DNA from: Sphingomonas gei
Lineage (GTDB): Bacteria; Pseudomonadota; Alphaproteobacteria; Sphingomonadales; Sphingomonadaceae
Assembly: GCF_004792685.1 (NCBI RefSeq)
Contig: NZ_SRXT01000004.1
Span: 496,001-560,000, forward strand
Length of the DNA stretch: 64,000 nucleotides
Direction: 5' to 3'
Made by a program: the position numbers and the translations under genes. This document shows, one piece after another, positions 33,780 to 42,985 of the stretch; the stretch's first letter is position 1, and each line of letters begins with the position of its first letter. Under the pieces are notes generated by a model that did not search any database, had not been told where the DNA came from, and worked only from the letters and a program-made list of their open reading frames with translations.

Positions 33780-36194
33780 GTGTCCGACGCCGATCTGCCC
33801 AAACCCCTGACCGACTGGTTCACCGCGCGCGGCTGGCAGCCGCGGCGGCACCAGCGCGACATGCTCGACGCGGCGCGTGCCGGGCAGCATGCGCTGCTCG
33901 TCGCCGCAACCGGGGCTGGCAAGACCTTGTCCGGCTTCCTGCCGACCCTTGCCGAATTGATCGAGCGCCCGGCTCAGGGGCTGCACACGCTCTACATCTC
34001 GCCGCTCAAAGCACTCGCGGTCGACGTCCAGCGCAATTTGCTCACCCCGATCGACGAAATGGGGGTGTCGATCCGAGTCGAGACGCGCACCGGCGACACG
34101 CCGCATGATCGCAAAGTGCGCCAGCGGGTGCGGCCGCCCGAGATTTTGCTGACTACGCCCGAATCGCTGAGCCTGTTGCTGTCGTACGAAGACAGTTTGA
34201 CGATGTTCGCCGGGCTGAAGACCGTGGTGATCGACGAGGTTCACGCCTTCGCCACCGGCAAGCGTGGCGACCTGCTCGCGCTGGCGATGGCGCGGCTCCA
34301 GCGGCTCGCGCCCGATATGCGCCGAGTCGCCTTGTCGGCGACGGTGGCCGATCCCGACGGCTATCGCGCCTGGCTCGCGCCCGATGGCGATATCGATCAG
34401 GTGCGGCTGGTCCGCGGCGAGAAAGGCGCCGATCCCGACATCGCCATCCTGCTGCCCGAGGGCCGCGTGCCCTGGGCGGGCCATTCGGGGGTCTATGCGA
34501 TTCCGCAGGTGATGGCCGAGATCGAGACGCACCGCACGACGATCGTGTTCTGCAACACCCGCGGGCTCGCCGAACTCGTCTTCCAGCAGCTGTGGAAGGC
34601 CAACGAGATGAAGCTGCCGATCGGCGTGCATCATGGCAGCCTCAGCCTCGAAGCGCGGCGCAAGGCCGAGCAGGCGATGGCCGACGGCAAGTTGCGCGCA
34701 TTGGTGGCGACCGCCAGCCTCGATCTCGGCGTCGATTGGGGCGATGTCGATTGCGTGATCCAGATGGGCGCGCCCAAGGGCTCGTCGCGGCTGCTCCAGC
34801 GGATCGGGCGCGCCAACCATCGGCTCGACGAATCATCCGAAGCGGTGCTCGTCCCCGGCAATCGCTTCGAGTATCTCGAGGCGCGCGCAGCGCTCGACGC
34901 CGTCGAGCAAGGCGAGCTCGATCCCGACGTCTTCCGCCCCGGCGCGCTCGACGTGCTGGCGCAGCATGTCATGGCCTGCGCCTGCGCGGCGCCGTTCGAT
35001 GCTGCGCAAATGCTGCAGGAAGTGCGCGCCGCGCTGCCTTATTCTGCGCTCGAGCAGGACGTGTTCGACCGCGTGCTGAGCTTCATCGCCGATGGCGGCT
35101 ATTCGCTGCGCGCCTATGACAAGTTCAAGCGGCTGACCAAGGGACAGGACGGGCTGTGGCGAGTCACAAGGCCGGCCTTTATCGCGCAGCACCGGCTCAA
35201 CGCCGGGATCATCGTCGAGGCGCCGATGCTCGACGTGCGGTTCAAGAACGGGCGGCGGCTGGGCAAGGTCGAGGAGGCGTTCGGATCGCAGCTGTCGCCC
35301 GGCGACACCTTCTTCTTCGCCGGACTGAGCCTGGAAGTCGATCGCGTCGAGCTGACCGACCTGATCGTCCATGCGAGCAGCAAGCAGGCGCGCTACGTCT
35401 CCTATATGGGCGCGCGGCTGGCAATCACGTCGACGCTAGCGGATCGCGTGCGCGTGTTCCTGCACGACCGCAGCCAATGGCGGCGCTTCCCCGACGATGT
35501 CCGCGAATGGCTCGAGATGCAGGAGCTGCGCTCGGCGATCCCCGCGCCGAAGCAATTGCTCGTCGAGACCTTCCCGCACGAAGGCAAGCACCACATGGTC
35601 GCCTACAGCTTCGAAGGCTGGAACGCGCACCAGTCGCTCGGCATGTTGATCACCCGGCGGATGGAGGCGATGGGGCTCAAGCCGTTGGGCTTCGTCGCCA
35701 ATGATTATGCGCTGGCGGTGTACGGGCTCGAGAAGATCACCGATCCCGCCGCCTTGTTCTCGCCCGACATCCTCGAGCACGAGTTCGTCGAGTGGGTGCA
35801 GCAATCGGCCTTGCTCAAGCGCGCCTTCCGCGAAGTGGCGATCATCGGCGGGCTGGTCGAGCGCCAGCATCCGGGCAAGAAGAAGAGCGGGCGGCAGGTC
35901 ACCTTCTCGACCGACCTGATCTACGACGTGCTGCGCAAATACGAGCCCGACCATCTTTTGCTCAAGGCGGCCTGGGCCGATGCACGCGCGCGGATGACCG
36001 ATGTCGGGCGGCTCGCGCATCTGCTCGACACCGCGGCGGACACGATGCTGCACGTCGATCTGGCGCGGGTGAGCCCGATGGCGGTGCCGGTGCTGATCAT
36101 GATCGGCCGCGAGAAGACGCCCCAGGGCAGCGGCGAGGATGCGCTGCTGATCGAAGCCGAGAGCATTGCGGCGGAGGCGATGCGGCTCGATTGA
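33780..36194 (+). CDS. ligase-associated DNA damage response DEXH-box helicase (Lhr-like)
   Basis: An 804-residue superfamily 2 helicase of the Lhr core type. Walker A ATGAGKTLSG is near 43-52, TYLSPLKAL-like and DVQRNL segments follow, DEVH is near 151-154, ALSATVADPDGYRAWL is motif III, and motif VI is LLQRIGRANHRLDE. It has the winged-helix and Lhr-specific C-terminal region. Lhr-type helicases unwind 3' tailed duplexes in repair of crosslink or alkylation damage. It starts at GTG 33780. The partner exonuclease is adjacent and the ligase is at 19716; the usual PdeM phosphoesterase gene is not seen next to it. Confidence 0.93.
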   Translation: MSDADLPKPLTDWFTARGWQPRRHQRDMLDAARAGQHALLVAATGAGKTLSGFLPTLAELIERPAQGLHTLYISPLKALAVDVQRNLLTPIDEMGVSIRVETRTGDTPHDRKVRQRVRPPEILLTTPESLSLLLSYEDSLTMFAGLKTVVIDEVHAFATGKRGDLLALAMARLQRLAPDMRRVALSATVADPDGYRAWLAPDGDIDQVRLVRGEKGADPDIAILLPEGRVPWAGHSGVYAIPQVMAEIETHRTTIVFCNTRGLAELVFQQLWKANEMKLPIGVHHGSLSLEARRKAEQAMADGKLRALVATASLDLGVDWGDVDCVIQMGAPKGSSRLLQRIGRANHRLDESSEAVLVPGNRFEYLEARAALDAVEQGELDPDVFRPGALDVLAQHVMACACAAPFDAAQMLQEVRAALPYSALEQDVFDRVLSFIADGGYSLRAYDKFKRLTKGQDGLWRVTRPAFIAQHRLNAGIIVEAPMLDVRFKNGRRLGKVEEAFGSQLSPGDTFFFAGLSLEVDRVELTDLIVHASSKQARYVSYMGARLAITSTLADRVRVFLHDRSQWRRFPDDVREWLEMQELRSAIPAPKQLLVETFPHEGKHHMVAYSFEGWNAHQSLGMLITRRMEAMGLKPLGFVANDYALAVYGLEKITDPAALFSPDILEHEFVEWVQQSALLKRAFREVAIIGGLVERQHPGKKKSGRQVTFSTDLIYDVLRKYEPDHLLLKAAWADARARMTDVGRLAHLLDTAADTMLHVDLARVSPMAVPVLIMIGREKTPQGSGEDALLIEAESIAAEAMRLD

Positions 36195-36235
36195 ATTCGA
36201 TTGCTGCGCAACATACGCAGGTATATTGCTGTTTC

Positions 36236-37231
36236 ATGTCTGGAGTCCTTTATCCACTCCTGCTCTTGTCGCTGCCGATCGAGCCGCCTGCCGCGCCCGT
36301 GCAGGATCCCGAGCTGATCACCCCTGAATCGGTGATGGAAGCCACGTTGCTGACGCTGGGCGAGAGCGACAGGCGGCTCACCGTCGCCGTCGCGGTGAAT
36401 GCCAAGGGGCCGTATAATTTCATCATCGACACCGGCGCCGAGCGCACCGTGGTGTCGCGCGAACTGGCCAACACGCTGCGGCTGAGCGCGGGCACGCCGG
36501 TGACGTTGCTGTCGATGACCGGACGCAGCCAGGTTGACACGGTGCTGGTGCCCGATCTGAGGATCAAGTCGGTCGGCATCCTGCACAGCGTGGTCGCGCC
36601 CAAGCTCGAGGCGCGCAATCTAGGCGCGATCGGGCTGCTCGGAATCGACACGCTGCGCGACCATCAGGTCTCGATCGATTTCGAGCGTGGCACGATGGAA
36701 GTCCGCCCCAGCCAGAAGCGTAACAAGAACCTCCGGCGCGCGCCGGACGAGATCGTCGTGACGGCGAAGAGCCTGTACGGTCAGCTGATCGTCACCGATG
36801 CCTATTACGGCAATGTCCGCATCCAGGTCGTCCTCGACACCGGCAGCGCGGTGAGCATGGGCAACAGCGCGCTGCGCAAGCGCGTCGCGCGCAGCCATCG
36901 CACCAAGCCGATCGAACTCACCGACGTCACCGGCGCCAAGACGATGGCCAATTATACCACGGTGCCCAACATCAAGGTGGGCGACGTGCTGTTCGGATCG
37001 ATGCCGGTGGCATTTGCCGATGTCGCGCCGTTCGAGCGGTTCGGGCTGACCAAGCGACCGGCCCTGCTGCTCGGCATGGACGCGCTGCGCAGCTTCCGCC
37101 GCGTCGACATCGACTTTCCCAACCGGGTAGTGCGTTTCCGGATGCCCGAGGGCTCGGAAAGCCGCCCCCGCCCGACGACGGGATCGCGGCTTCCCGGCGG
37201 AGCGGCGGGTTCCTCGGTGCAATCCTATTAG
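36236..37231 (+). CDS. retropepsin-like aspartyl protease, two catalytic motifs
   Basis: A 331-residue protein with a short hydrophobic N-terminus that may be a signal peptide, and two aspartyl-protease half-sites: NFIIDTGAERTVVS (D65) and VVLDTGSAVSMG (D near 201). Each is followed by a hydrophobic strand and an LLGID or LLGMD turn, so both pseudosubunits of a pepsin-like dimer are in one chain. Such bacterial proteins are periplasmic retropepsins of mostly unknown substrate. The ATG at 36236 begins 41 bases after the helicase. The C-terminal tail is Ser/Gly-rich. Confidence 0.85.
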   Translation: MSGVLYPLLLLSLPIEPPAAPVQDPELITPESVMEATLLTLGESDRRLTVAVAVNAKGPYNFIIDTGAERTVVSRELANTLRLSAGTPVTLLSMTGRSQVDTVLVPDLRIKSVGILHSVVAPKLEARNLGAIGLLGIDTLRDHQVSIDFERGTMEVRPSQKRNKNLRRAPDEIVVTAKSLYGQLIVTDAYYGNVRIQVVLDTGSAVSMGNSALRKRVARSHRTKPIELTDVTGAKTMANYTTVPNIKVGDVLFGSMPVAFADVAPFERFGLTKRPALLLGMDALRSFRRVDIDFPNRVVRFRMPEGSESRPRPTTGSRLPGGAAGSSVQSY

Positions 37232-37273
37232 TCCGGATTGACTTGACCGGGCCCGGCCTGCTTGGTTCGCGGC

Positions 37274-38704
37274 ATGCTTTTGTCCCGCGCATCGCTCGCC
37301 CAGCTCCCCGGTACCGTCGCCCGCCCGGCGCGCGCCGTCGACGTCATCCGGACCGGGATCGTCCATTTTGGCCCCGGTGCGTTCCACCGCGCGCACCAGG
37401 CCGCTTATGTCGACCGGCTGCTCGAGTCCGACCCGCGCTGGGGGATCGCGGCGGTGTCGCTGCGCAGCGGCACGACCACCGACGCGTTCAGGGCGCAGGA
37501 CGGGCTCTACACGCTGGCGGTGATCGACCGCGAACCGTCGCTGCGGATCGTCGCCGCGCACTCGGACGCGATCGGCCCGGGCGAAGGCGCGCGGCTGCGG
37601 AAACTGCTCGCCGATCCCACGGTGCGGATCGCGACGAGCACGGTCACCGAGAAAGGCTATTGCCTGGCCGGCGACGGCACGCTCGATCTCGCGCATCCCG
37701 ACATCGTCCATGACCTCGGCCAGCCGGCCGAGCCGGCGAGCGTGATCGGCTGGATCGTTGCCGGGCTGGGCGATCGCCGCGACGCGGGGCTGTCGCCGTT
37801 CGCGATGCTATGCTGCGACAACATGACCGGCAACGGCGCCAGACTCCGGGCCGCCTGCGTCGCCCTGGCGCGAGCCCGGGATGCCGGGCTCGCCGACTGG
37901 ATCGCGGATGCGGTGGCGTTTCCCGATTCGATGGTCGATTCGATCACCCCGGCGAGCGATGCCGCTTTCCTCGCCAAGGTGGAGGATGCGCTCGGGGTCG
38001 AGGACCGCGCCGCGGTCCAGCGCGAGCGCTTCACCCAATGGGTGCTCCAGCGCTTCGAGCTCGCCGATGGCCCCGATCTCGCCGCGGCGGGGGTGACGCT
38101 GACCGGCGACGTGCGTGGCTATGAGCAGGCCAAATTGCGCATCCTCAACGGCGCGCATTCGACTCTGGCCTATGTCGGGCTCGCGCGCGGGCACGAGACT
38201 GTGTTCGAGGCGATGTCCGATGCTGCGCTCGAAGGCTTCGTCACGCGGCTGGTGCATCGGGACATCGCCGCGTCGCTCAAGCCGGTCGACGGACTCGACA
38301 AAGCCGCTTATGCCGGCGCGGTGCTCGATCGGTTCCGCAATCCCGAGATCCGCCACTTGCTGGCGCAGATCGCCTGGGACGGGTCGCAGAAACTGCCATA
38401 CCGCCTGCTGGACACGGTGCGCGACGCGCTCGATGCGGAGCGCAGTGTCGAGCGGCTGGCGGTGCCGGTAGCGGCGTGGATGGCGTTCGTGCGGCGCAAG
38501 GCCGAGGCGGGCGAGACGATCACCGACCCGCTCGCCGACACGCTCGCCGCGGCGGCGATCAGCGCCAATCCGGTGACCGCGATGCTGGCGCTCGAGCCGG
38601 TGTTCGGTGCGCAACTGGGCGCCGACGAGCGGTTTCGCGCCGCGGTGCGCGAGGCGTACCAGCATTTCGCGCAGGGCGATGCCGGGCCGCTGCTGGGGCG
38701 GTAG
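37274..38704 (+). CDS. mannitol dehydrogenase family protein (fructuronate reductase/mannitol 2-dehydrogenase-like)
   Basis: A 476-residue polyol dehydrogenase of the long-chain mannitol dehydrogenase family: HFGPGAFHRAHQAAYVDRLL near the N-terminus, MLCCDNMTGNGARLR, DSMVDSITPASD and the catalytic lysine region KLRILNGAHSTLAYVG. It oxidises mannitol, arabitol or reduces fructuronate with NAD. The exact substrate is not visible. ATG 37274 is used over one 12 bases earlier. It stands alone, opposed by hisZ downstream. Confidence 0.88.
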   Translation: MLLSRASLAQLPGTVARPARAVDVIRTGIVHFGPGAFHRAHQAAYVDRLLESDPRWGIAAVSLRSGTTTDAFRAQDGLYTLAVIDREPSLRIVAAHSDAIGPGEGARLRKLLADPTVRIATSTVTEKGYCLAGDGTLDLAHPDIVHDLGQPAEPASVIGWIVAGLGDRRDAGLSPFAMLCCDNMTGNGARLRAACVALARARDAGLADWIADAVAFPDSMVDSITPASDAAFLAKVEDALGVEDRAAVQRERFTQWVLQRFELADGPDLAAAGVTLTGDVRGYEQAKLRILNGAHSTLAYVGLARGHETVFEAMSDAALEGFVTRLVHRDIAASLKPVDGLDKAAYAGAVLDRFRNPEIRHLLAQIAWDGSQKLPYRLLDTVRDALDAERSVERLAVPVAAWMAFVRRKAEAGETITDPLADTLAAAAISANPVTAMLALEPVFGAQLGADERFRAAVREAYQHFAQGDAGPLLGR

Positions 38705-38728
38705 GCGCTTGCCGATCGCCACGGAAGG

Positions 38729-39823
38729 TTAGAGAGTACGCGGCCCGCCATCCCCCAGGACATGGGTGCAGAGCTGCGCCTCCGGGGTATCCCCGGCTTC
38801 GAGCGCGGCGACGGTGACCCAGCCTTGCGCACGCAGCCTTGTGCCCTCTATGGCTGGCGTGCCGAACGGCAGGAACAGCCGGCGGCGCTCGTCGACGCTG
38901 AGCCCGGCGTCAAGGATCGGGTCGGTAAACAGCGAGAAGCCTACCGCCGGCTCCTCGTGGCCGTCGCCGTGGAGGATGGTATAGGTGCCGCCGCGGCCGA
39001 TCTCGCCGCGTACCCCGCGCGCGAAGATCGAGAAGCCGAGCCAGCTCTGATATTCGAAGCCGTGGCGCTCGGTCGGGTCGAGGGTGAGCGCCGCCTGTCC
39101 GTTCACGCTCGCGGCGATCTGCGCGAGCGCGTCGAGCCGGCTCGCCAATGCATTGCCGGCATCGATCGCGCGGAGCCGCGCCATTGCCGCGTCGAAGGGC
39201 CCCGCGGCCTCGATCAGCGGCAGCCAGCGCGCGTCGATCGCAGCGACGCCGCCGGCGTCCTTCGCGTCGAGGCGGTCGCGCAAGGTGTTCAGCGTCGGCG
39301 GGTCGAGCTCGCGCGCCAGCGTGTCGACGAGATCGGGAAGCGTGAAGTCGAGGGCTATGCCGCTCACCCCGGCGGCCTGCAGCGCTTCGATCGCGACGCG
39401 AACGACCTCGATCGCCGCCGCGACGGTATCGAGTCCGATCAGTTCGCATCCCATCTGGCGCATCGCGCGCTGTGGGTTGAGCTCTGAGGCACTGAGCTTG
39501 ACCACGGCGCCGGCGTAGGAGAGCCGTACCGGGCGGGGATGGTGGCCCATCCGCGTCGCGGCGATCCGGCCGATCTGCGCGGTAAGATCGGGGCGGATCG
39601 CGAGCGTCCGCTGCGACACCGGATCGACGAAACGCACGGCATCGCGCACGCCGCCTGCCTTGAGCCGCGAGGCGAGCTCGTCGGCGAATTCGACGAGCGG
39701 CGGATCGACTTGCTCATAGCCATACAGCCTTGCCACGCCGAGCACGCGCGCTTCCAACCCCGTGGCGGCATCGGCGGCGGGAGGAAGGCGATCGTGGAAC
39801 CCTTCAGGGAGCAGGCCGGTCAT
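38729..39823 (-). CDS. hisZ: ATP phosphoribosyltransferase regulatory subunit
   Basis: HisZ is a paralogue of histidyl-tRNA synthetase that lacks charging activity and combines with short HisG for the first step of histidine synthesis. The 364-residue protein begins GLLPEGFHDRLPPAADAATG and keeps class II motif-like segments (LYGYEQVDPPLVEFADEL, AIRPDLTAQIGRIAATRMG, QMGCELIGLD). It is shorter than HisS and has no anticodon-binding domain. The start at 39823 is followed by a short spacer with a palindromic repeat at 39855-39931 before serA. No hisG gene is in this window. Confidence 0.85.
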   Translation of the reverse strand: MTGLLPEGFHDRLPPAADAATGLEARVLGVARLYGYEQVDPPLVEFADELASRLKAGGVRDAVRFVDPVSQRTLAIRPDLTAQIGRIAATRMGHHPRPVRLSYAGAVVKLSASELNPQRAMRQMGCELIGLDTVAAAIEVVRVAIEALQAAGVSGIALDFTLPDLVDTLARELDPPTLNTLRDRLDAKDAGGVAAIDARWLPLIEAAGPFDAAMARLRAIDAGNALASRLDALAQIAASVNGQAALTLDPTERHGFEYQSWLGFSIFARGVRGEIGRGGTYTILHGDGHEEPAVGFSLFTDPILDAGLSVDERRRLFLPFGTPAIEGTRLRAQGWVTVAALEAGDTPEAQLCTHVLGDGGPRTL

Positions 39824-39854
39824 ACGGATGGAGGTCCTTTCGCCTGCCCCATAT

Positions 39855-39931
39855 CCGTTCGGGATGAGCCTGTCGAAGCCCGTGCTTCCTCTCGAGAAAG
39901 AACGGCCCTTCAACAAGCTCAGGGCGAACGG
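39855..39931. repeat. REP-like inverted repeat pair, TTCG/TCGAAG type
   Basis: CCGTTCGGGATGAGCCTGTC at one end and GGGCTTCGAC-like AACAAGCTCAGGGCGAACGG at the other form an imperfect dyad (outer CCGTTC/GAACGG). A closer copy of this second repeat type is at 58868. Confidence 0.78.
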
Positions 39932-39946
39932 TGTTGGCGCCATGCC

Positions 39947-41524
39947 TCAGAACTTCAGCGCCATCGCCGTCTTCACCCCAGGCAGCGCGCGGACTCGTGC
40001 GACCAGTTCCGGAGTGACTTCGTCGTCGACCGAAAGCAGCAGCACCGCTTCGCCTCCGGTGTCGCGGCGGCCGAGGTGGAAGGTTCCGATGTTGACACCG
40101 TCCTCGCCCAGCGACGTGCCGAGCCGGCCGATGAAACCGGGCGCATCTTCGTTGACGACGTACAGCATGTTGCCGAGCAGATCGGCCTCGACCTTGATCC
40201 CGAACAATTCGACCAGCCGCGGCTGCGCGTTCGAGAACAGGGTGCCCGCCACCGAGCGCTCGCCTGCATCGGTCTTGAGCGAGACCCGCAGCAGGGTGTG
40301 GTAATCGCCTTCCTTCTCGTTGCGGACTTCGCGCACTTCCATGCCGCGCTCCTTGGCGAGGAACGGCGCGTTGACCATGTTCACGGTGTCCGAATGGACG
40401 CGCAGGAAGCCGGCCAGCACTGCACTGACGATCGGCTTCTGGTTCAGTTCGGCGGCGGCGCCTTCGCTGTGGATCGAGACGCGGGCGATCTCGCCATGCG
40501 CGAGCTGGCCGATCAGGCTGCCGAGCTTCTCGGCGAGCGCCATGTACGGCTTGAGCCGCGGGGCTTCCTCGGCCGACAACGAGGGCACGTTGAGCGCGTT
40601 GGTGACGCCGCCCGAGACGAGGAAGTCGGCCATCTGCTCGGCGACCTGGATCGCGACATTGACCTGGGCTTCGTTGGTCGACGCGCCGAGATGCGGCGTC
40701 GAGATGAAGTTCGGCGTGCCGAACAAGGGCGATTCCTTCGCCGGCTCGGTCACGAACACGTCGAGCGCGGCGCCGCCGATATGGCCCGAATCGAGCCCCT
40801 CCTTGAGCGCCGCTTCGTCGATCAGCCCGCCGCGCGCGCAATTGACGATGCGCACGCCCTTCTTGGTCTTGGCGAGATTCTCGCGGCTGAGGATGTTGCG
40901 GGTCTGGTCGGTCAGCGGCGTGTGCAACGTGATGAAATCGGCGCGCAGCAGCAGATCGTCGAGCGTCATCTTCTCGACGCCCATCTCCAGCGCGCGCTCG
41001 GGGGTGAGGAAGGGATCATAGGCGATCACCTTCATCTTGAGGCCCAATGCCCGATCGGCGACGATCGAGCCGATATTGCCCGCGCCGATCAGTCCCAGCG
41101 TCTTGCCGGTGACTTCGACGCCCATGAAGCGGTTCTTTTCCCACTTGCCCGCCTGGGTCGACTTGTCGGCCTCGGGCAAGTCGCGGGCGAGCGCGAACAT
41201 CAAGGCGATGGCATGCTCGGCGGTGGTGATCGAATTGCCGAACGGGGTGTTCATCACCACTACGCCCTTGGCCGAGGCGCTGGGGATGTCGACATTGTCG
41301 ACGCCGATCCCGGCGCGGCCGACGACCTTTAGGTTGGTCGCGGCGTCGAGGATTTCCTTGGTGACCTTGGTCGAACTGCGGATCGCGAGGCCGTCATACT
41401 GGCCGATGATCGCCTTGAGCTCCTCGGGCGTCCTGCCGGTGATCTCGTCGACTTCGACGCCGCGCTGCCGGAAGATCTCGGCGGCCTTGGGGTCCATTTT
41501 GTCGCTGATCAGTACCTTGGGCAT
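39947..41524 (-). CDS. serA: D-3-phosphoglycerate dehydrogenase
   Basis: SerA oxidises 3-phosphoglycerate, the first step of serine synthesis. The 525-residue enzyme is the long form with substrate, NAD-binding, intervening (ASB) and ACT domains. The NAD loop is LGLIGAGNIGSIVADRA; VVGRAGIGVDNVDIPSA holds substrate residues; RGGLIDEAALKE and HLGASTNEAQ are conserved; and the C-terminal ACT domain starts near LYVVNEDAPGFIGRLG and ends ALPGVKTAMALKF. ATG 41524 (MPKVLISDKM) fits the family; an in-frame ATG at 41545 is less likely. It is downstream of serC, with a repeat pair between. Confidence 0.97.
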   Translation of the reverse strand: MPKVLISDKMDPKAAEIFRQRGVEVDEITGRTPEELKAIIGQYDGLAIRSSTKVTKEILDAATNLKVVGRAGIGVDNVDIPSASAKGVVVMNTPFGNSITTAEHAIALMFALARDLPEADKSTQAGKWEKNRFMGVEVTGKTLGLIGAGNIGSIVADRALGLKMKVIAYDPFLTPERALEMGVEKMTLDDLLLRADFITLHTPLTDQTRNILSRENLAKTKKGVRIVNCARGGLIDEAALKEGLDSGHIGGAALDVFVTEPAKESPLFGTPNFISTPHLGASTNEAQVNVAIQVAEQMADFLVSGGVTNALNVPSLSAEEAPRLKPYMALAEKLGSLIGQLAHGEIARVSIHSEGAAAELNQKPIVSAVLAGFLRVHSDTVNMVNAPFLAKERGMEVREVRNEKEGDYHTLLRVSLKTDAGERSVAGTLFSNAQPRLVELFGIKVEADLLGNMLYVVNEDAPGFIGRLGTSLGEDGVNIGTFHLGRRDTGGEAVLLLSVDDEVTPELVARVRALPGVKTAMALKF

Positions 41525-41540
41525 TTTATTTCTCCACCCC

Positions 41541-41620
41541 GTCACCCCGGCAAAGGCCGGGGCCCAGGGTTACAAAGGGTGTCGCGTGTGATTCTGGATC
41601 CCGGCTTTCGCCGGGATGAC
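41541..41620. repeat. REP-like inverted repeat pair, GC-rich type
   Basis: GTCACCCCGGCAAAGGCCGG and CCGGCTTTCGCCGGGATGAC flank about 40 bases in the serC-serA spacer. It lies inside a likely operon. Same element as at 29134 and 42903. Confidence 0.85.
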
Positions 41621-41622
41621 GA

Positions 41623-42783
41623 TCAAGAGTGGCGGGCGGTCGCGTAAGCCCAGTCGAGCCAGGGCCCGAGCGCCTCGATATCGGCGGTGTCGACCGTGGC
41701 GCCGCACCAGATGCGCAGCCCTGGGGGAGCGTCGCGATAGCCGGCGATGTCGTACGCCGCGCCTTCCTTGTCGAGCAGGCCGGCGAAGGTCTTGATGAAC
41801 GCTTCGTCGGCGCCCTCGACGGTCAGGCACACGCTGGTCGTCGAGCGAATCGCCTCGTCTTCGGCGAGATTGCCGAGCCAGTCGCGGTCGGCGACGATCT
41901 TCTGGAGCGCCGCGGCGTTGGCATCGCTGCGCGCGATCAGCCCATTGGCACCGCCGATCGACTTGCCCCATTCGAGCGCGAAGATCGCGTCCTCGACGGC
42001 GAGCATCGACGGGGTGTTGATCGTCTCGCCCTTGAACACGCCCTCGGCAAGCTTGCCCTTGGAAACCAGACGAAACACCTTCGGCAGCGGCCGGGCCGGG
42101 GTGTAGTTCTCGAGCCGCTCGACGGCGCGCGGGCCGAGGATCAGCACGCCGTGGCCGCCTTCGCCGCCCAGCACCTTCTGCCACGAGAAGGTCGCGACAT
42201 CGATCTTGTCCCAGGGCAGGTCATAGGCGAACACCGCGCTGGTCGCGTCGGCGAAGCTCAGGCCTTCGCGGTCGTCGGGAATCCAGTCGCCATTGGGGAC
42301 GCGGACGCCCGACGTGGTGCCGTTCCAGGTGAACAGCACGTCGTTCGACCAATCCACCTGGGTCAGGTCGGGAAGCTGGCCGTAATCGGCGCGAAGCACG
42401 GTCGGATCGAGCTCGAGCTGCTTGACCGCATCGGTGACCCAGCCCTCGCCGAAGCTCTCCCAGGCGAGCGTCGTCACGGGCCTGGCGCCCAGCATCGTCC
42501 ACATCGCCATTTCGAAGGCACCGGTGTCCGATCCGGGAACGATGCCGATGCGGTGCGTGTCGGGCAGGCCGAGTAGCTCGCGCATCAGGTCGATCGCATA
42601 TTGGAGGCGTGTCTTGCCGATCTTCGAGCGATGCGAGCGGCCGAGCGATTCGCTGGCGAGCTTCGACGCATCCCAGCCCGGGGGCTTGGCGCAGGGACCG
42701 GAAGAGAAAAAGGGGCGTGCCGGCTTGGTGGCGGGCTTGGCGGCGGACGCAGCTGGGGCGTCGGTAACGGCAGAATCAGTCAT
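41623..42783 (-). CDS. serC: phosphoserine aminotransferase
   Basis: SerC, a PLP enzyme, makes phosphoserine from phosphohydroxypyruvate and glutamate. The 386-residue protein has a sphingomonad-type Ala/Lys/Pro-rich N-terminal extension, then RPFFSSGPCAKPPGWDASKL. The PLP lysine lies in VATFSWQKVLGGEGGHGV. FTWNGTTSGVRVPNG is another conserved active-site segment. It is upstream of serA, the usual order. A repeat pair separates the two. Confidence 0.96.
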   Translation of the reverse strand: MTDSAVTDAPAASAAKPATKPARPFFSSGPCAKPPGWDASKLASESLGRSHRSKIGKTRLQYAIDLMRELLGLPDTHRIGIVPGSDTGAFEMAMWTMLGARPVTTLAWESFGEGWVTDAVKQLELDPTVLRADYGQLPDLTQVDWSNDVLFTWNGTTSGVRVPNGDWIPDDREGLSFADATSAVFAYDLPWDKIDVATFSWQKVLGGEGGHGVLILGPRAVERLENYTPARPLPKVFRLVSKGKLAEGVFKGETINTPSMLAVEDAIFALEWGKSIGGANGLIARSDANAAALQKIVADRDWLGNLAEDEAIRSTTSVCLTVEGADEAFIKTFAGLLDKEGAAYDIAGYRDAPPGLRIWCGATVDTADIEALGPWLDWAYATARHS

Positions 42784-42902
42784 GTCAGTCTCTCCTCGCA
42801 GAGAGCACGCGCGGCGTTGGGACCGCGTGGCCCGCCGACGGCCCTAGCGGCGGCGGGCGCGAAGTCAACCTGCGGGAATTGCATAACGCCACATCCAACC
42901 CC

Positions 42903-42983
42903 GTCACCCCGGCGAAGGCCGGGGCCCAGAGTTACTCTGCCCGGCCTTGCTTGGCTCTGGGCCCCGGCTTCCGCCGGGGTGAC
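42903..42983. repeat. REP-like inverted repeat pair, GC-rich type
   Basis: GTCACCCCGGCGAAGGCCGG and CCGGCTTCCGCCGGGGTGAC flank about 41 bases between the esterase gene stop and serC. It may act as a boundary or terminator. Confidence 0.85.
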
Positions 42984-42985
42984 GG

